64,000 nt of DNA, taken from the NCBI GenBank assembly GCA_002715485.1, contig PAZL01000040.1, positions 82,507-146,506 of the forward strand. The letters run 5' to 3'. Of this stretch, positions 1 through 9,261 are shown piece after piece. A program made the position numbers and the translations under genes. The notes under the pieces were generated by a model, which ran no database searches, had not been told where the DNA came from, and saw only the letters and a list, made by a program, of their open reading frames with translations. Each line of letters starts with the position of its first letter. Position 1 is the stretch's first letter. The stretch is from Aequorivita sp. GTDB taxonomy: Bacteria > Bacteroidota > Bacteroidia > Flavobacteriales > Flavobacteriaceae.

Positions 1-14
1 TATAACAAAAACAC

Positions 15-29
15 TGACATATAATGTCA
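15..29. repeat. short inverted repeat downstream of the first lipoprotein gene
   Basis: TGACAT and ATGTCA arms (15-20 and 24-29) flank a 3-base centre in the 80-base AT-rich stretch beyond the 3' end of the lipoprotein gene. It has no T-run typical of a terminator, so its role is unknown. Nothing else is recognisable in 1-80. Confidence 0.3.
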
Positions 30-80
30 AATATGTATTTTTAAGTATTTCTAATATTGTTTCCACTAATTAAGTGTGCT

Positions 81-764
81 CTAATTGCCGTCGCCAAAAT
101 CACTAGTGCCTGGTGGAGGCGCTACTCCTCCATCATTCAAAATGACACTTGTACTACCACTAAGGGTTGCGGAATTGGTTGAAATAAAAAGTCCAGCCTC
201 ATTCACACTCCCTTGGGGCTCATCTTGCGTCTGGTTTTTTTCCTTTTCGCTTAGACTATTCCTATTGATGGGCAAAGCAGTATATACCCCGTCTATTTCT
301 TCAAGATAAAAACCAACATTCTTACCTTCATAAGCCATTGTAGGCACCACGAAAAAACTATTTCTTTTTGGATATTTAACCATATCACCATTTGGGAATT
401 TATCACTATCAGGATAATTTGAGAGATAAAAACGCAATGTTTTGATATCCACATTAGCTTCTTTGGCCTCATGCTCAATATATGCTATATATTGCTTTAT
501 GGTTTCCAAATCAAATTCCGCATAGCGGGTGGGGGTAAATTTTGACCCGTCAGCAGCAATGCTATCCTCATATTTTTTGATTATCGGTACGCGTCTTTGC
601 GAATAGGCATCAAACATTTCCTGAGCGCGATCAACCGATATTATGTGATCTTTCGGCGGACCTTCATACGGTGGCTCAGTATGGGTTACTGGATCTTGAC
701 AGCTAAAAAGCATTAAATTGATACAAAGTAATAACAGTAAATGTTGAAGGGTTTGTGCTTTCAT
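81..764 (-). CDS. hypothetical SPII lipoprotein
   Basis: I do not recognise the family. The 227-residue product starts with a hydrophobic signal ending in the lipobox LFSC, which places the acylated cysteine at residue 22, so export and membrane anchoring are expected. The middle part (about residues 45-150) is polar and mixed. The last 40 residues are rich in Ser, Thr, Gly and Asn and end in a Pro/Gly/Asp tail that looks disordered. It stands alone on the minus strand with a 190-base gap to the patatin gene, in which I saw no clear promoter. Many flavobacterial lipoproteins of this size are secreted orphans, and no function should be assigned. Confidence 0.75.
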   Translation of the reverse strand: MKAQTLQHLLLLLCINLMLFSCQDPVTHTEPPYEGPPKDHIISVDRAQEMFDAYSQRRVPIIKKYEDSIAADGSKFTPTRYAEFDLETIKQYIAYIEHEAKEANVDIKTLRFYLSNYPDSDKFPNGDMVKYPKRNSFFVVPTMAYEGKNVGFYLEEIDGVYTALPINRNSLSEKEKNQTQDEPQGSVNEAGLFISTNSATLSGSTSVILNDGGVAPPPGTSDFGDGN

Positions 765-954
765 ATTGAATTGGTTTTAAATTGTGATATAAATTTAGTT
801 ACATTAAAAGGAATTTAAAAATGACCTTTTCCTAAACGTAGAGTGAAGATAATCCAAAAGTGTTGATTAGTAGCGCTCTAAATATAACTTACATCAAAAA
901 TATAGGGAAAACACTGAAAATTTGGGGGAAATACCCCTACATAAAGTAGGAATA

Positions 955-1869
955 TCAATCGTCTTTTGTACGAATTTCATTCAATTCATTGTTCTTTTGA
1001 TCTGCATATTGGAAACCTAGTTCCCACCACTTTGTCATCATTTTTTTATCAAATATTAAAGAATTTGTTGTCAAAACGGTAGGAGTGTAATACAGGTTGA
1101 TGATCACATCTTTATTGGTGGCAACAAATTTCCCGATTCGGATGTTCTGTTTTTCAATTCGGTCCGCCATATAATTATGCATATTGGTAAGCAACGAAAA
1201 AACATTTTTTGAGGGAAGCCGATTGTAATAGGTAATCTCAGTTTCCAATACAATTACATCAATATGTGTTGCACCACGGTTAATCGCCTCTTCAATGGGA
1301 ACCATACTTCCAAAACCGCCATCGGCATACTCACAGCCTTCCTTTTTCACAAGACTCATAAAAGGGGTAAAATTTGAAGAAATCCATATCCAGTCCAGAA
1401 AATCCTGATATTCAAAATCATTTACACTTTTGTATTCCACTTGGTTAAGCGAAAGATTGGAAACCGTTACCACCACTTCTTTTTCCGAAGCTTTTAAATT
1501 GTTGAATTCTATTTCGGTCAAAGTCTTTTCTATAAGCTTGCGCAAATTTAAACTTTCGCCAAAGGTTTTTTTTCCTTTTAGAAAATTGCGAAGTACCGTA
1601 AAATGGTCAATGGCAATCTGTTTTCCGCCAAATTTATCTTTCTTAATAATAAAAGGACAACTGTTAAAAATACTGTTCTGGTTTACTGATGTATAAACCT
1701 CCTTTATTTTTTCAACCTTGCTTAAAGCTAAATGCGATATGAGCAAACTGCCAGTGGAAGTACCTACAAAAAGGTCATAATTGTGATGCAGTTCCTCCAT
1801 TAAATACTGAGCAACACCTCCCGCAAACGCCCCTTTACTGCCACCACCAGAAATTACCAAAGCTCTCAT
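955..1869 (-). CDS. patatin-like phospholipase family protein
   Basis: This is a predicted serine lipid acyl hydrolase of 304 residues. The patatin signatures are in order: the oxyanion-hole glycine run GGGSKG at residues 8-13, the nucleophile elbow GTSTG with Ser38, and the DGG motif with Asp183 as the second member of the Ser-Asp dyad. No signal peptide is seen, so it should act in the cytoplasm or at the inner face of the membrane. Its ATG overlaps the stop codon of the upstream M1 aminopeptidase gene (ATGA, 4 bases), so the two are probably translated together. The substrate could be phospholipid, lysophospholipid or another acyl ester; sequence does not decide. Confidence 0.88.
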   Translation of the reverse strand: MRALVISGGGSKGAFAGGVAQYLMEELHHNYDLFVGTSTGSLLISHLALSKVEKIKEVYTSVNQNSIFNSCPFIIKKDKFGGKQIAIDHFTVLRNFLKGKKTFGESLNLRKLIEKTLTEIEFNNLKASEKEVVVTVSNLSLNQVEYKSVNDFEYQDFLDWIWISSNFTPFMSLVKKEGCEYADGGFGSMVPIEEAINRGATHIDVIVLETEITYYNRLPSKNVFSLLTNMHNYMADRIEKQNIRIGKFVATNKDVIINLYYTPTVLTTNSLIFDKKMMTKWWELGFQYADQKNNELNEIRTKDD

Positions 1870-3920
1870 TCCTTTATGATTGAATTTAAATAGTTAGCCG
1901 CTTTTTCTGAAACTTGCCTTCCCAAAACCTTTATTTGCTCGTAATACTTTTCATTTTGAAGCAAATCATTCAACATTTCCTTTGATGGTTTTGAAAAGCG
2001 CCAAGTAGGATGAACACAGGCTTCAACCAAATTTTTAAGCATTTCAAAATCCCAGAGTTGAAGCTCGTTTATATATTCAAAAGCTTTTTCGCGAATTTCG
2101 AAACTGTAATCTGTAGAAGTATAATTTTTCAGTTCCTTTAAATAATTTTCCTTTTCAGAGGTTTCATACCCTTCGGTAACCAAAGCCAAAGCAAGCCACA
2201 ACTGTCGAATGTTTTTATTCTGAAATCCTTCAATTCCTTTTGTTTGATTGAGATATACAGTTCGCATTTCTGGAAATTGCATCCACAGTTGATACAACGC
2301 AGTTTCCATTGTAACATATGAATCATCTTTCAGCAGACTTTCATATTCCGATTTAAGTTCATTCGGAATGGTTTGCAATGAAAGCGCCACAGCTTGGCGA
2401 ACATATAAGTTGTTACTTTCAAAAGCTTTTTTGTAAAGCGAAAGGGTTTCAGGAATCGCTTCGCCCGCCAATTGATATACCGCTTCCTGCCCAATAAAAT
2501 CATTGGGAAAGGTAAGCGCTGTGTTCAACTGATTTTTTTTGTTTTCTATAGGCGTAGCCCGCAGTGATGAGACTTCAAAATACTTTTTTATAAATAAAGA
2601 TTTCAGCAAGGATTGATAGGCCTCTTCACTTTGGAAAGCACTCTGTTGCAACCAATTCTTTTCAAAATCTGAAATATCAGTTTCTGAAACTGCTTTCACT
2701 TCATTCAAAAAATCTTCGGTGGAAACATTTTTGAATTTATATTTTTCAAGATAGTTTTTAATTGCCGTTTTAAAAGCCTCATCCCCTATTCGTTCCCGTA
2801 AAATATGAAGCGCCCACGCCCCTTTTTGGTAAAACGTAAGGGAACTTGCCTTAGGATTTAAAAGCGATTCACCCTTGCCTTCATCACTCATTGCTTTAAG
2901 TTGCTCGGCTGTTTGGTACAATTGCCAGTAATAATAATCTTCACCAAAAATATCCTTTTCGGCAAGCAAAGCGTAATAGGTTGCAAAGCCCTCCTGTAGC
3001 CAGTGGTCCTCATTTGCGGTTTCGGTAACCATATCGCCAAACCATTGGTGGGCCAACTCGTGGGCGTTTACGTTTACATAGTTTCTATCGTTAAACCCTA
3101 TGGAATCAACCACAAACGCTTCGGAGAAAAATGTGGCGGTTGTGTTTTCCATTCCTGCATACAGAAAATCACGAACGGGAACTTGCTTGTAATTTTGCCA
3201 CGGATACGGTACTCCGATTTCCGTTTCCAAAAAATCGAAAATCTGTTTGCTGTAGCGGTACGTTGGTTCTACTTTTAGGGAATCTGATGGTTTGTAATAT
3301 AATTCCAAAGGAATTCCAGAATTTGAAACGAGTTCTTTTTTATTAAAATCGCCAATGGCAAAAGCAACCAAATAACTGGACATGGGTTCTTTCATATCGA
3401 AGTGCCAAGCGTTTACTTCGTGAATATTCTGCAAATCAATTAATTTCCCATTAGCTATTACTACATTATTTAGTGGAGCGAATATTAGTAAATCGAATTC
3501 AATTTTATCATTTACATCATCTATGCTCGGCAGCCAATGTGAAGTGTATTTTCCCTGACCTTGTGTCCATATTTGGTCTTCAAAGAAATAAAGAGTTTGT
3601 TTTGGAAACATTTCATAATAAAAATCCGCCACATAAGTTTTTGCTTTTTCAAAATTTCCAATAAACCAAAGTTTCTTTACATCTGATGATATTTTAAAAT
3701 TTTTAGTTTGAATATCATTAATTTGAATATTGACGGCATCCATATAAATAGAATCCGTGTCTTTCAAAACTTCGAATGTGGCTAAAAGCCTCCCTTCAAT
3801 TTTCTTTTCAACAATATCACCACCAATGGAAGCCTCAATCTTCAAAAAATCCACAACATTAGTCTGCTGTGCAAAAGCTGTTACACTTGAAAAGAAAAGC
3901 GCAAAAAGAAATTTATTCAT
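1866..3920 (-). CDS. M1 family metallopeptidase (aminopeptidase N-like)
   Basis: This is a predicted zinc aminopeptidase of 684 residues that removes N-terminal residues from peptides. The exopeptidase motif GMEN lies at residues 256-259. The zinc site HELAH is at 287-291 and the third ligand Glu310 sits in QEGFATYY. The N-terminus carries a Sec signal ending near AFAQ, so the enzyme is periplasmic or secreted. The C-terminal half (about 440-684) is a helical repeat region of the ERAP1/HEAT-like type. It is the first gene of a two-gene unit with the patatin gene, which it overlaps by 4 bases. The start is the ATG directly before the signal peptide. Confidence 0.93.
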   Translation of the reverse strand: MNKFLFALFFSSVTAFAQQTNVVDFLKIEASIGGDIVEKKIEGRLLATFEVLKDTDSIYMDAVNIQINDIQTKNFKISSDVKKLWFIGNFEKAKTYVADFYYEMFPKQTLYFFEDQIWTQGQGKYTSHWLPSIDDVNDKIEFDLLIFAPLNNVVIANGKLIDLQNIHEVNAWHFDMKEPMSSYLVAFAIGDFNKKELVSNSGIPLELYYKPSDSLKVEPTYRYSKQIFDFLETEIGVPYPWQNYKQVPVRDFLYAGMENTTATFFSEAFVVDSIGFNDRNYVNVNAHELAHQWFGDMVTETANEDHWLQEGFATYYALLAEKDIFGEDYYYWQLYQTAEQLKAMSDEGKGESLLNPKASSLTFYQKGAWALHILRERIGDEAFKTAIKNYLEKYKFKNVSTEDFLNEVKAVSETDISDFEKNWLQQSAFQSEEAYQSLLKSLFIKKYFEVSSLRATPIENKKNQLNTALTFPNDFIGQEAVYQLAGEAIPETLSLYKKAFESNNLYVRQAVALSLQTIPNELKSEYESLLKDDSYVTMETALYQLWMQFPEMRTVYLNQTKGIEGFQNKNIRQLWLALALVTEGYETSEKENYLKELKNYTSTDYSFEIREKAFEYINELQLWDFEMLKNLVEACVHPTWRFSKPSKEMLNDLLQNEKYYEQIKVLGRQVSEKAANYLNSIIKE

Positions 3921-3972
3921 TTTAAGAAGTGCAATTTTTTTGAGATAGCAAATTACAAATTTTCAACCAATG

Positions 3973-3995
3973 GGAATCCCGCCTTCGCGGGAATT
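3973..3995. repeat. REP-like small hairpin in the M1/recG divergent gap
   Basis: The core CCCGCCTTCGCGGG forms a 5-bp stem closed by a CTTC loop and is flanked by GGAAT and GAATT. It is GC-rich inside an otherwise AT-rich 90-base gap. It resembles the CCTGCGAAGGCAGG type of palindromic element scattered through flavobacterial genomes (recollection, not searched). It ends 16 bases before the recG start. Confidence 0.4.
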
Positions 3996-4010
3996 AAGTA
4001 TTTTCGTTTT

Positions 4011-6116
4011 ATGAATGCCAATTTCCTGCAAACTCCTATAGATTACCTAAAAGGCGTCGGCCCAAACCGGGCTGATTTGCTTAAAAAGGAGCTTGGCATT
4101 CACACTTTTCAAGATTTGTTGAACCTTTTTCCAAATCGATATCTGGACCGTACTCAGTATTATAAAATCGCACAATTACAGCAAACAAATGCGGAAGTTC
4201 AGATTATCGGGAAAATCACGCACATTAAAACCGTAGAACAAAAACGTGGAAAAAGACTGGTCGCCACTTTTATGGATGAAACCGGAAGTATGGAATTGGT
4301 TTGGTTTCGAGGTCAAAAATGGATTCGGGAAAATTTGAAGTTGAATGTTCCCTATGTAATCTTCGGAAAAACAAATTATTTCAACGGAAGTTTCTCCATG
4401 CCGCACCCTGAAATGGAATTGCTGGAAGCGCATGAAAAAAGTATCCGCTCTGCCATGCAACCCGTTTATCCTTCCACCGAAAAATTGGCGAACAGCGGCA
4501 TTACAAATAGGGTGATAAATTCGCTGATGCAACAACTGTTTTTGGAGAGCAAAAATGCCTTCGCCGAGACCCTCTCAAAACCCCTTTTGGAACAGATAAA
4601 ATTGGTCTCAAAAAAGGAAGCACTTTTCAATATACATTTTCCGAAAAGTCAGGCACATTTGGCACAGGCACAATACCGATTAAAATTTGAGGAATTGTTC
4701 TATATCCAACTGCAATTAATCCGAAAAAACCTGATCCATAAATCAAAAATTAAGGGTTACACTTTTGATAAAATAGGGGATAATTTCAACACCTTTTTTT
4801 CCGACCATTTACCCTTCAAATTAACCGAAGCACAGAAGCGGGTCATCAAGGAAATCCGTAACGATTTGGGTAGCAATGCACAAATGAACCGGCTCTTGCA
4901 GGGTGATGTCGGTTCTGGGAAGACCATAGTAGCGCTAATGTCAATGTTAATAGCTATTGACAATGGTTTTCAAGCTTGCTTAATGGCCCCAACTGAAATT
5001 TTGTCAGTCCAGCATTATAACGGTTTAATTGAAATGTGCAATAAACTGAATACCAGTATTGAGTTGCTTACTGGTTCAACTAAAACTTCAAAAAGGAAGG
5101 AAATTCATGAAAAACTCGAAAACGGCGCATTAAACATCCTAATTGGCACCCATGCACTGCTCGAAGATAAGGTAAAATTCAAAAATCTGGGGCTTGCAAT
5201 TGTGGACGAACAACATCGTTTTGGAGTGGAACAACGCAGCAAATTATGGCACAAAAACGAATATCCGCCACACGTACTTGTTATGACCGCCACCCCCATC
5301 CCCCGCACCCTCGCCATGAGCATTTATGGCGACCTCGATATTAGCGTAATTGATGAACTTCCACCGGGCAGAAAAGACATCAAAACCGTGCACCGTTTTG
5401 ATGCGAATAGACTGAAGGTTTTTAGGTTTATAAGAGACGAAATTTCCAAGGGCCGACAGGTGTATATTGTTTACCCATTGATACAGGAAAGTGAAACGAT
5501 GGACTATAAAGATTTGATGGATGGATATGAAAGTATTGTGCGCGAATTTCCACAACCAAAATATCAGGTTTCTATTCTTCACGGACAGATGAAACCAGCC
5601 GATAAGGATTATGAGATGAACCGTTTTGTAAAAGGCGAAACACAAATTATGGTTGCCACAACCGTTATTGAGGTTGGCGTAAATGTGCCAAACGCCAGCG
5701 TGATGATTATTGAAAGTGCCGAACGCTTCGGCTTATCACAGCTGCACCAATTACGTGGCCGTGTGGGACGTGGTGCGGAACAGAGTTATTGTATTTTAAT
5801 GACCAGCCATAAACTTTCAGCAGATGCCAAAACCCGTTTGGAAACCATGGTGCGCACAAGCGATGGCTTTGAAATTGCCGAAGTGGATTTAAAACTACGT
5901 GGCCCTGGTGATATGATGGGTACACAACAGAGCGGTGTGCTAAACCTTCGCATTGCAGATATAGTAAAGGATAGCGAGATATTGAAGATTGCCCGAAGTT
6001 ATGCAGCACAAACCCTAAAGGGAGACCCTAATCTTACTTCCGAAGAAAATATTCCTATAAAAAATACCTATGCCCAACTCGTGAAGTATCGGAATATCTG
6101 GAATTATATTTCGTGA
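4011..6116 (+). CDS. recG: ATP-dependent DNA helicase RecG
   Basis: RecG remodels stalled forks and recombination intermediates by branch migration. The 701-residue length is normal. An N-terminal wedge/OB domain (about 1-260) begins with the typical PIDYLKGVGPNRADLLKKEL region. The Walker A GDVGSGKT is at 298-305 and the DEQH box at 399-402. TATPIPRTL and the QLRGRVGRG motif VI follow in the second helicase domain. It is divergent from the M1 gene across 90 bases. Its TGA stop overlaps a GTG that opens a small possible membrane ORF. Confidence 0.97.
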   Translation: MNANFLQTPIDYLKGVGPNRADLLKKELGIHTFQDLLNLFPNRYLDRTQYYKIAQLQQTNAEVQIIGKITHIKTVEQKRGKRLVATFMDETGSMELVWFRGQKWIRENLKLNVPYVIFGKTNYFNGSFSMPHPEMELLEAHEKSIRSAMQPVYPSTEKLANSGITNRVINSLMQQLFLESKNAFAETLSKPLLEQIKLVSKKEALFNIHFPKSQAHLAQAQYRLKFEELFYIQLQLIRKNLIHKSKIKGYTFDKIGDNFNTFFSDHLPFKLTEAQKRVIKEIRNDLGSNAQMNRLLQGDVGSGKTIVALMSMLIAIDNGFQACLMAPTEILSVQHYNGLIEMCNKLNTSIELLTGSTKTSKRKEIHEKLENGALNILIGTHALLEDKVKFKNLGLAIVDEQHRFGVEQRSKLWHKNEYPPHVLVMTATPIPRTLAMSIYGDLDISVIDELPPGRKDIKTVHRFDANRLKVFRFIRDEISKGRQVYIVYPLIQESETMDYKDLMDGYESIVREFPQPKYQVSILHGQMKPADKDYEMNRFVKGETQIMVATTVIEVGVNVPNASVMIIESAERFGLSQLHQLRGRVGRGAEQSYCILMTSHKLSADAKTRLETMVRTSDGFEIAEVDLKLRGPGDMMGTQQSGVLNLRIADIVKDSEILKIARSYAAQTLKGDPNLTSEENIPIKNTYAQLVKYRNIWNYIS

Positions 6117-6211
6117 AAAATTATAAAATTCTCATAAAAAAATGGTTTTTAGCGGTGTTTATTTTACCATTTATAACCACTCCTATATTTTTGTTTCAAG
6201 CTGAATATTAA
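6113..6211 (+). CDS. possible 32-residue single-pass membrane protein
   Basis: A GTG codon overlaps the recG stop as GTGA and opens a 32-codon frame ending at TAA 6209-6211. The translation is a Lys-rich N-terminus (VKNYKILIKK), one hydrophobic stretch of about 18 residues (WFLAVFILPF onward) and a short polar end. That is the layout of a small N-in membrane protein. The 4-base overlap is the usual form of translational coupling. Against it, the region is AT-rich, where hydrophobic chance ORFs are common. Conservation in relatives would decide. Confidence 0.3.
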   Translation: MKNYKILIKKWFLAVFILPFITTPIFLFQAEY

Positions 6212-6222
6212 GATTTGCTATA

Positions 6223-6882
6223 ATGAAGAACTATCTTTTTTTATTGATGTTACTATTGCCTTTTTCTTCTTTTGCTCAGGACAGTAATTTTGGAAACTGG
6301 ATTATTTATTTCGGAAACAAGAAAATAGATAATAAATGGAATTGGCACCATGAAGTTCAGTACCGAAACTACAATGCTATAGGAGACTTGGAACAGTTGT
6401 TATTGAGAACGGGCTTTGGCTATAACCTTACCGAAAACAATAACAATCTATTGGTGGGGTATGGATATATTTTGAGCGAAAACTATATAGCAAACACAGA
6501 CGAGAAAAATTCAATAAACGAACACAGAATCTACCAACAGTTTATTACCCGCCAAAAGATAGCCCATGTGGGAGTACAGCACCGATATAGGTTTGAGCAG
6601 CGCTTTGTGGAAGATGATTTTAAACTTCGCTTTCGCTATTTTTTGGGACTGAATGTACCATTGAATAATGCCGAATTGATTGAAAAAACCATTTACCTAT
6701 CTGCCTACAATGAAATTTTTCTTAACACTAAAAATACAGTTTTTGACAGAAACAGACTATACTCTGGCTTGGGCTATAAGCTGAATAACTCATTAAAGTT
6801 TGAAATTGGTTATATGAACCAGTTTTTAGCAGGCGGAAATAACAGAGATCAGCTTAACCTAATCACCTCTTTTAATTTTTAA
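6223..6882 (+). CDS. DUF2490 family putative outer-membrane beta-barrel protein
   Basis: The 219-residue protein begins with a Sec signal peptide (MKNYLFLLMLLLPFSSFAQ). The rest is an alternating pattern of aromatic and polar residues with repeated YRNYN/YRFEQRF-like strands and a final Phe (NLITSFNF), typical of a small outer-membrane barrel. It matches my memory of DUF2490, where no biochemical role is established. It stands between recG and spoT with 100-150 base gaps on both sides. Confidence 0.8.
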   Translation: MKNYLFLLMLLLPFSSFAQDSNFGNWIIYFGNKKIDNKWNWHHEVQYRNYNAIGDLEQLLLRTGFGYNLTENNNNLLVGYGYILSENYIANTDEKNSINEHRIYQQFITRQKIAHVGVQHRYRFEQRFVEDDFKLRFRYFLGLNVPLNNAELIEKTIYLSAYNEIFLNTKNTVFDRNRLYSGLGYKLNNSLKFEIGYMNQFLAGGNNRDQLNLITSFNF

Positions 6883-7029
6883 ATACTATATCAAAAAGAA
6901 ATTACAAACAAACCCTCTTCTAGATTTAAAAACCTTAGAAAACGTATTTTTTTAATTAACAAATAACACACGTCCACTAAGGCCTTATTGCACTTGCCCA
7001 TTAAAATACTTTTCAATACTTTTAGGTTT

Positions 7030-9234
7030 ATGACAGAAGCCGCATTAGAAGAAGAGAAAAAGGAGCTCGCAAAGCAGTATAAGCAGTTGCTCAAGATCAG
7101 TTATCGCACCCTCACAAAAGACGATAAAAAACTGATTCGCAGCGCGTTTGATCTTGCTGTTGATGCTCACAAAGAACAACGTCGCAAAAGTGGCGAAGCC
7201 TATATTTTTCACCCTATTGCAGTCGCAAAAATTGTAGCCTCAGAGATTGGCCTCGATGCCACAAGCATAGCCGCAGCGCTTTTGCACGATGTGGTTGAGG
7301 ACACCGAATATTCGCTCGAGGATATTGAACGCATGTTTGGCACTATTGTAGCCCGCATTGTGGACGGACTTACCAAGATTGCGCACATTAACATGTCTGA
7401 AGACGTTTCCATGCAAGCCGAAAACTTTCGGAAAATGCTTCTTACGTTAAATGAAGACATTCGCGTAATCATCATAAAAATTGCGGACAGGCTGCACAAT
7501 ATGCAAACCATGGATAGCATGCCGCCAGACAAACAACGGAAAATTGCTTCTGAAACACTTTACATTTACGCCCCACTTGCCCACCGCATTGGACTTTATA
7601 ACATAAAAACCGAACTGGAGGATCTCGGTTTGAAATTCACAGAGCCTGATGTTTACGCCGATATTCTAAGCCGAATAAAGGAAAGTAAAGAAGAACAGGA
7701 CGCCTACATTGAAGCATTCAACAAAGTAATAAAAAGTTCACTGGATGCCGAAAATTTGGAATATGAAATTAAAGGCCGACCAAAATCTATCTTCTCTATC
7801 CGAAGGAAAATGCTTGCGCAAAACGTAAGTTTTGATGAAGTTTATGACAAATTTGCGGTGCGGATAATTTATAAAAGTGCGCCCGAAAATGAAAAATTCT
7901 TCGCCTGGAAGATTTATTCCATTGTAACAGATCATTTTCGCCCAAATCCTATTCGCTTACGTGATTGGATTTCTTCACCAAAATCAACAGGTTACGAAGC
8001 TCTACACATTACCGTCATGGGCCCGAAAGGCCGCTGGGTAGAAGTGCAAATTCGCAGCGAACGGATGAACGAGATTGCCGAAAAAGGTTTTGCCGCGCAC
8101 TACAAATACAAAAACAAGGAAAAGGACGACGGCGGACTTGAAAACTGGTTGAACAAACTGCAAGACACGCTGGAAAATTCAGAAATAAGTGCCGTAGATT
8201 TTGTAGAGGAATTTAAACTTAATCTCTATGCGAAGGAAATTTTCGTCTTCACCCCGAAAGGAGATTTGTATTCATTACCTAAAGGCGCAACGGCATTGGA
8301 TTTCGCGTTTCATATTCACACCGAAATTGGGATGCACACCCGCGGTACAAAGGTTAACGGAAAGTTGGTTCCATTAAGCCACGAACTTAAAAGTGGCGAC
8401 CAAGTGGAAGTTATCACCTCAGAAAATGCAAAGCCTACCGCAAACTGGCTGAATTACGCGACCACGGGCCGGGCACGATCCAAAATCAAATCTTCGCTGA
8501 AAGATGAAAAGAAACAGCTTGCAGAAGAAGGAAAGGTCGTTTTGGCAAGAAAATTAAAGTCTTTAAAAATAAATCTGGACGACACTACGATCAACCAACT
8601 TGTGGTTTTCTTTAAAGTGAAAACAAGCTTGGATTTGTACTACCGCGTGGGCGCAGGAATTATCGACAATCAAAAACTGAAGGATTTTGCCGCTTCACGT
8701 AGCAACGCCTTTATCAGTTTCTTCAAGAATAGAATCAGAAAGCCAGACAAGCCCGAGGATGTTAATAAAGAAGAAATTACAGAGAAGTTAGACCAGCTTG
8801 TTTTCGGGAAAAACGAAGATAAGTTGGATTATAAAATGGCAAATTGTTGCAACCCCATTCCAGGTGATGATGTTTTTGGTTTTGTAACCGTTAACGAAGG
8901 CATAAAAGTTCACAAGACCAACTGTCCTAACGCATTGCAACTACAGAGCAATTACAGCTACCGCATTATGCCCGCAAAGTGGATTGACAGTACACAGCGT
9001 GAATTTAAAGCCGTGCTGAATATTTCAGGAATTGATACTATTGGATTGGTAAATGAAGTGACAAAAGTAATTTCAAACAACCTTCACATAGATATGAAAA
9101 GTGTTCACTTTGATAGTAATGACGGGGTTTTTACGGGTAAAATTGTTGTCGTGGTAAAAAACAAGTCCATTCTTAACAACCTTGTGGAAAACATCAAAAA
9201 AATAAACGGAATTGATAAAGTTACTAGAGCATAA
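7030..9234 (+). CDS. spoT: bifunctional (p)ppGpp synthetase/hydrolase (RelA/SpoT homologue)
   Basis: The enzyme makes and degrades the alarmone (p)ppGpp. I take ATG 7030 (734 residues). An in-frame upstream ATG at 6988 would add 14 residues that do not resemble the family. The hydrolase HD domain is intact, with His86-Asp87 in LLHDVVEDT. The synthetase domain carries RLRD at 309-312, at the position of the RXKD motif seen in bifunctional enzymes, and YEALH just after. A TGS domain (about 390-450), a zinc-finger region with Cys607-Cys608 and a C-terminal ACT domain follow. It is apparently the only long RSH protein in the window. Confidence 0.95.
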   Translation: MTEAALEEEKKELAKQYKQLLKISYRTLTKDDKKLIRSAFDLAVDAHKEQRRKSGEAYIFHPIAVAKIVASEIGLDATSIAAALLHDVVEDTEYSLEDIERMFGTIVARIVDGLTKIAHINMSEDVSMQAENFRKMLLTLNEDIRVIIIKIADRLHNMQTMDSMPPDKQRKIASETLYIYAPLAHRIGLYNIKTELEDLGLKFTEPDVYADILSRIKESKEEQDAYIEAFNKVIKSSLDAENLEYEIKGRPKSIFSIRRKMLAQNVSFDEVYDKFAVRIIYKSAPENEKFFAWKIYSIVTDHFRPNPIRLRDWISSPKSTGYEALHITVMGPKGRWVEVQIRSERMNEIAEKGFAAHYKYKNKEKDDGGLENWLNKLQDTLENSEISAVDFVEEFKLNLYAKEIFVFTPKGDLYSLPKGATALDFAFHIHTEIGMHTRGTKVNGKLVPLSHELKSGDQVEVITSENAKPTANWLNYATTGRARSKIKSSLKDEKKQLAEEGKVVLARKLKSLKINLDDTTINQLVVFFKVKTSLDLYYRVGAGIIDNQKLKDFAASRSNAFISFFKNRIRKPDKPEDVNKEEITEKLDQLVFGKNEDKLDYKMANCCNPIPGDDVFGFVTVNEGIKVHKTNCPNALQLQSNYSYRIMPAKWIDSTQREFKAVLNISGIDTIGLVNEVTKVISNNLHIDMKSVHFDSNDGVFTGKIVVVVKNKSILNNLVENIKKINGIDKVTRA

Positions 9235-9242
9235 ATTTTAAG

Positions 9243-9250
9243 TAACTTTG
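9243..9250 (+). promoter_or_regulatory. -7 promoter box for the fur-like gene
   Basis: TAACTTTG matches the Bacteroidota TAnnTTTG box and lies 11 bases before the ATG, directly after the spoT stop. No TTTG -33 element is visible at the expected spacing. Confidence 0.4.
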
Positions 9251-9261
9251 CAATCTTAATT

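Noticed and set aside
5244-5645. 133-codon frame antisense to recG
   Set aside because: Covers conserved recG helicase motifs; a frame shadow.
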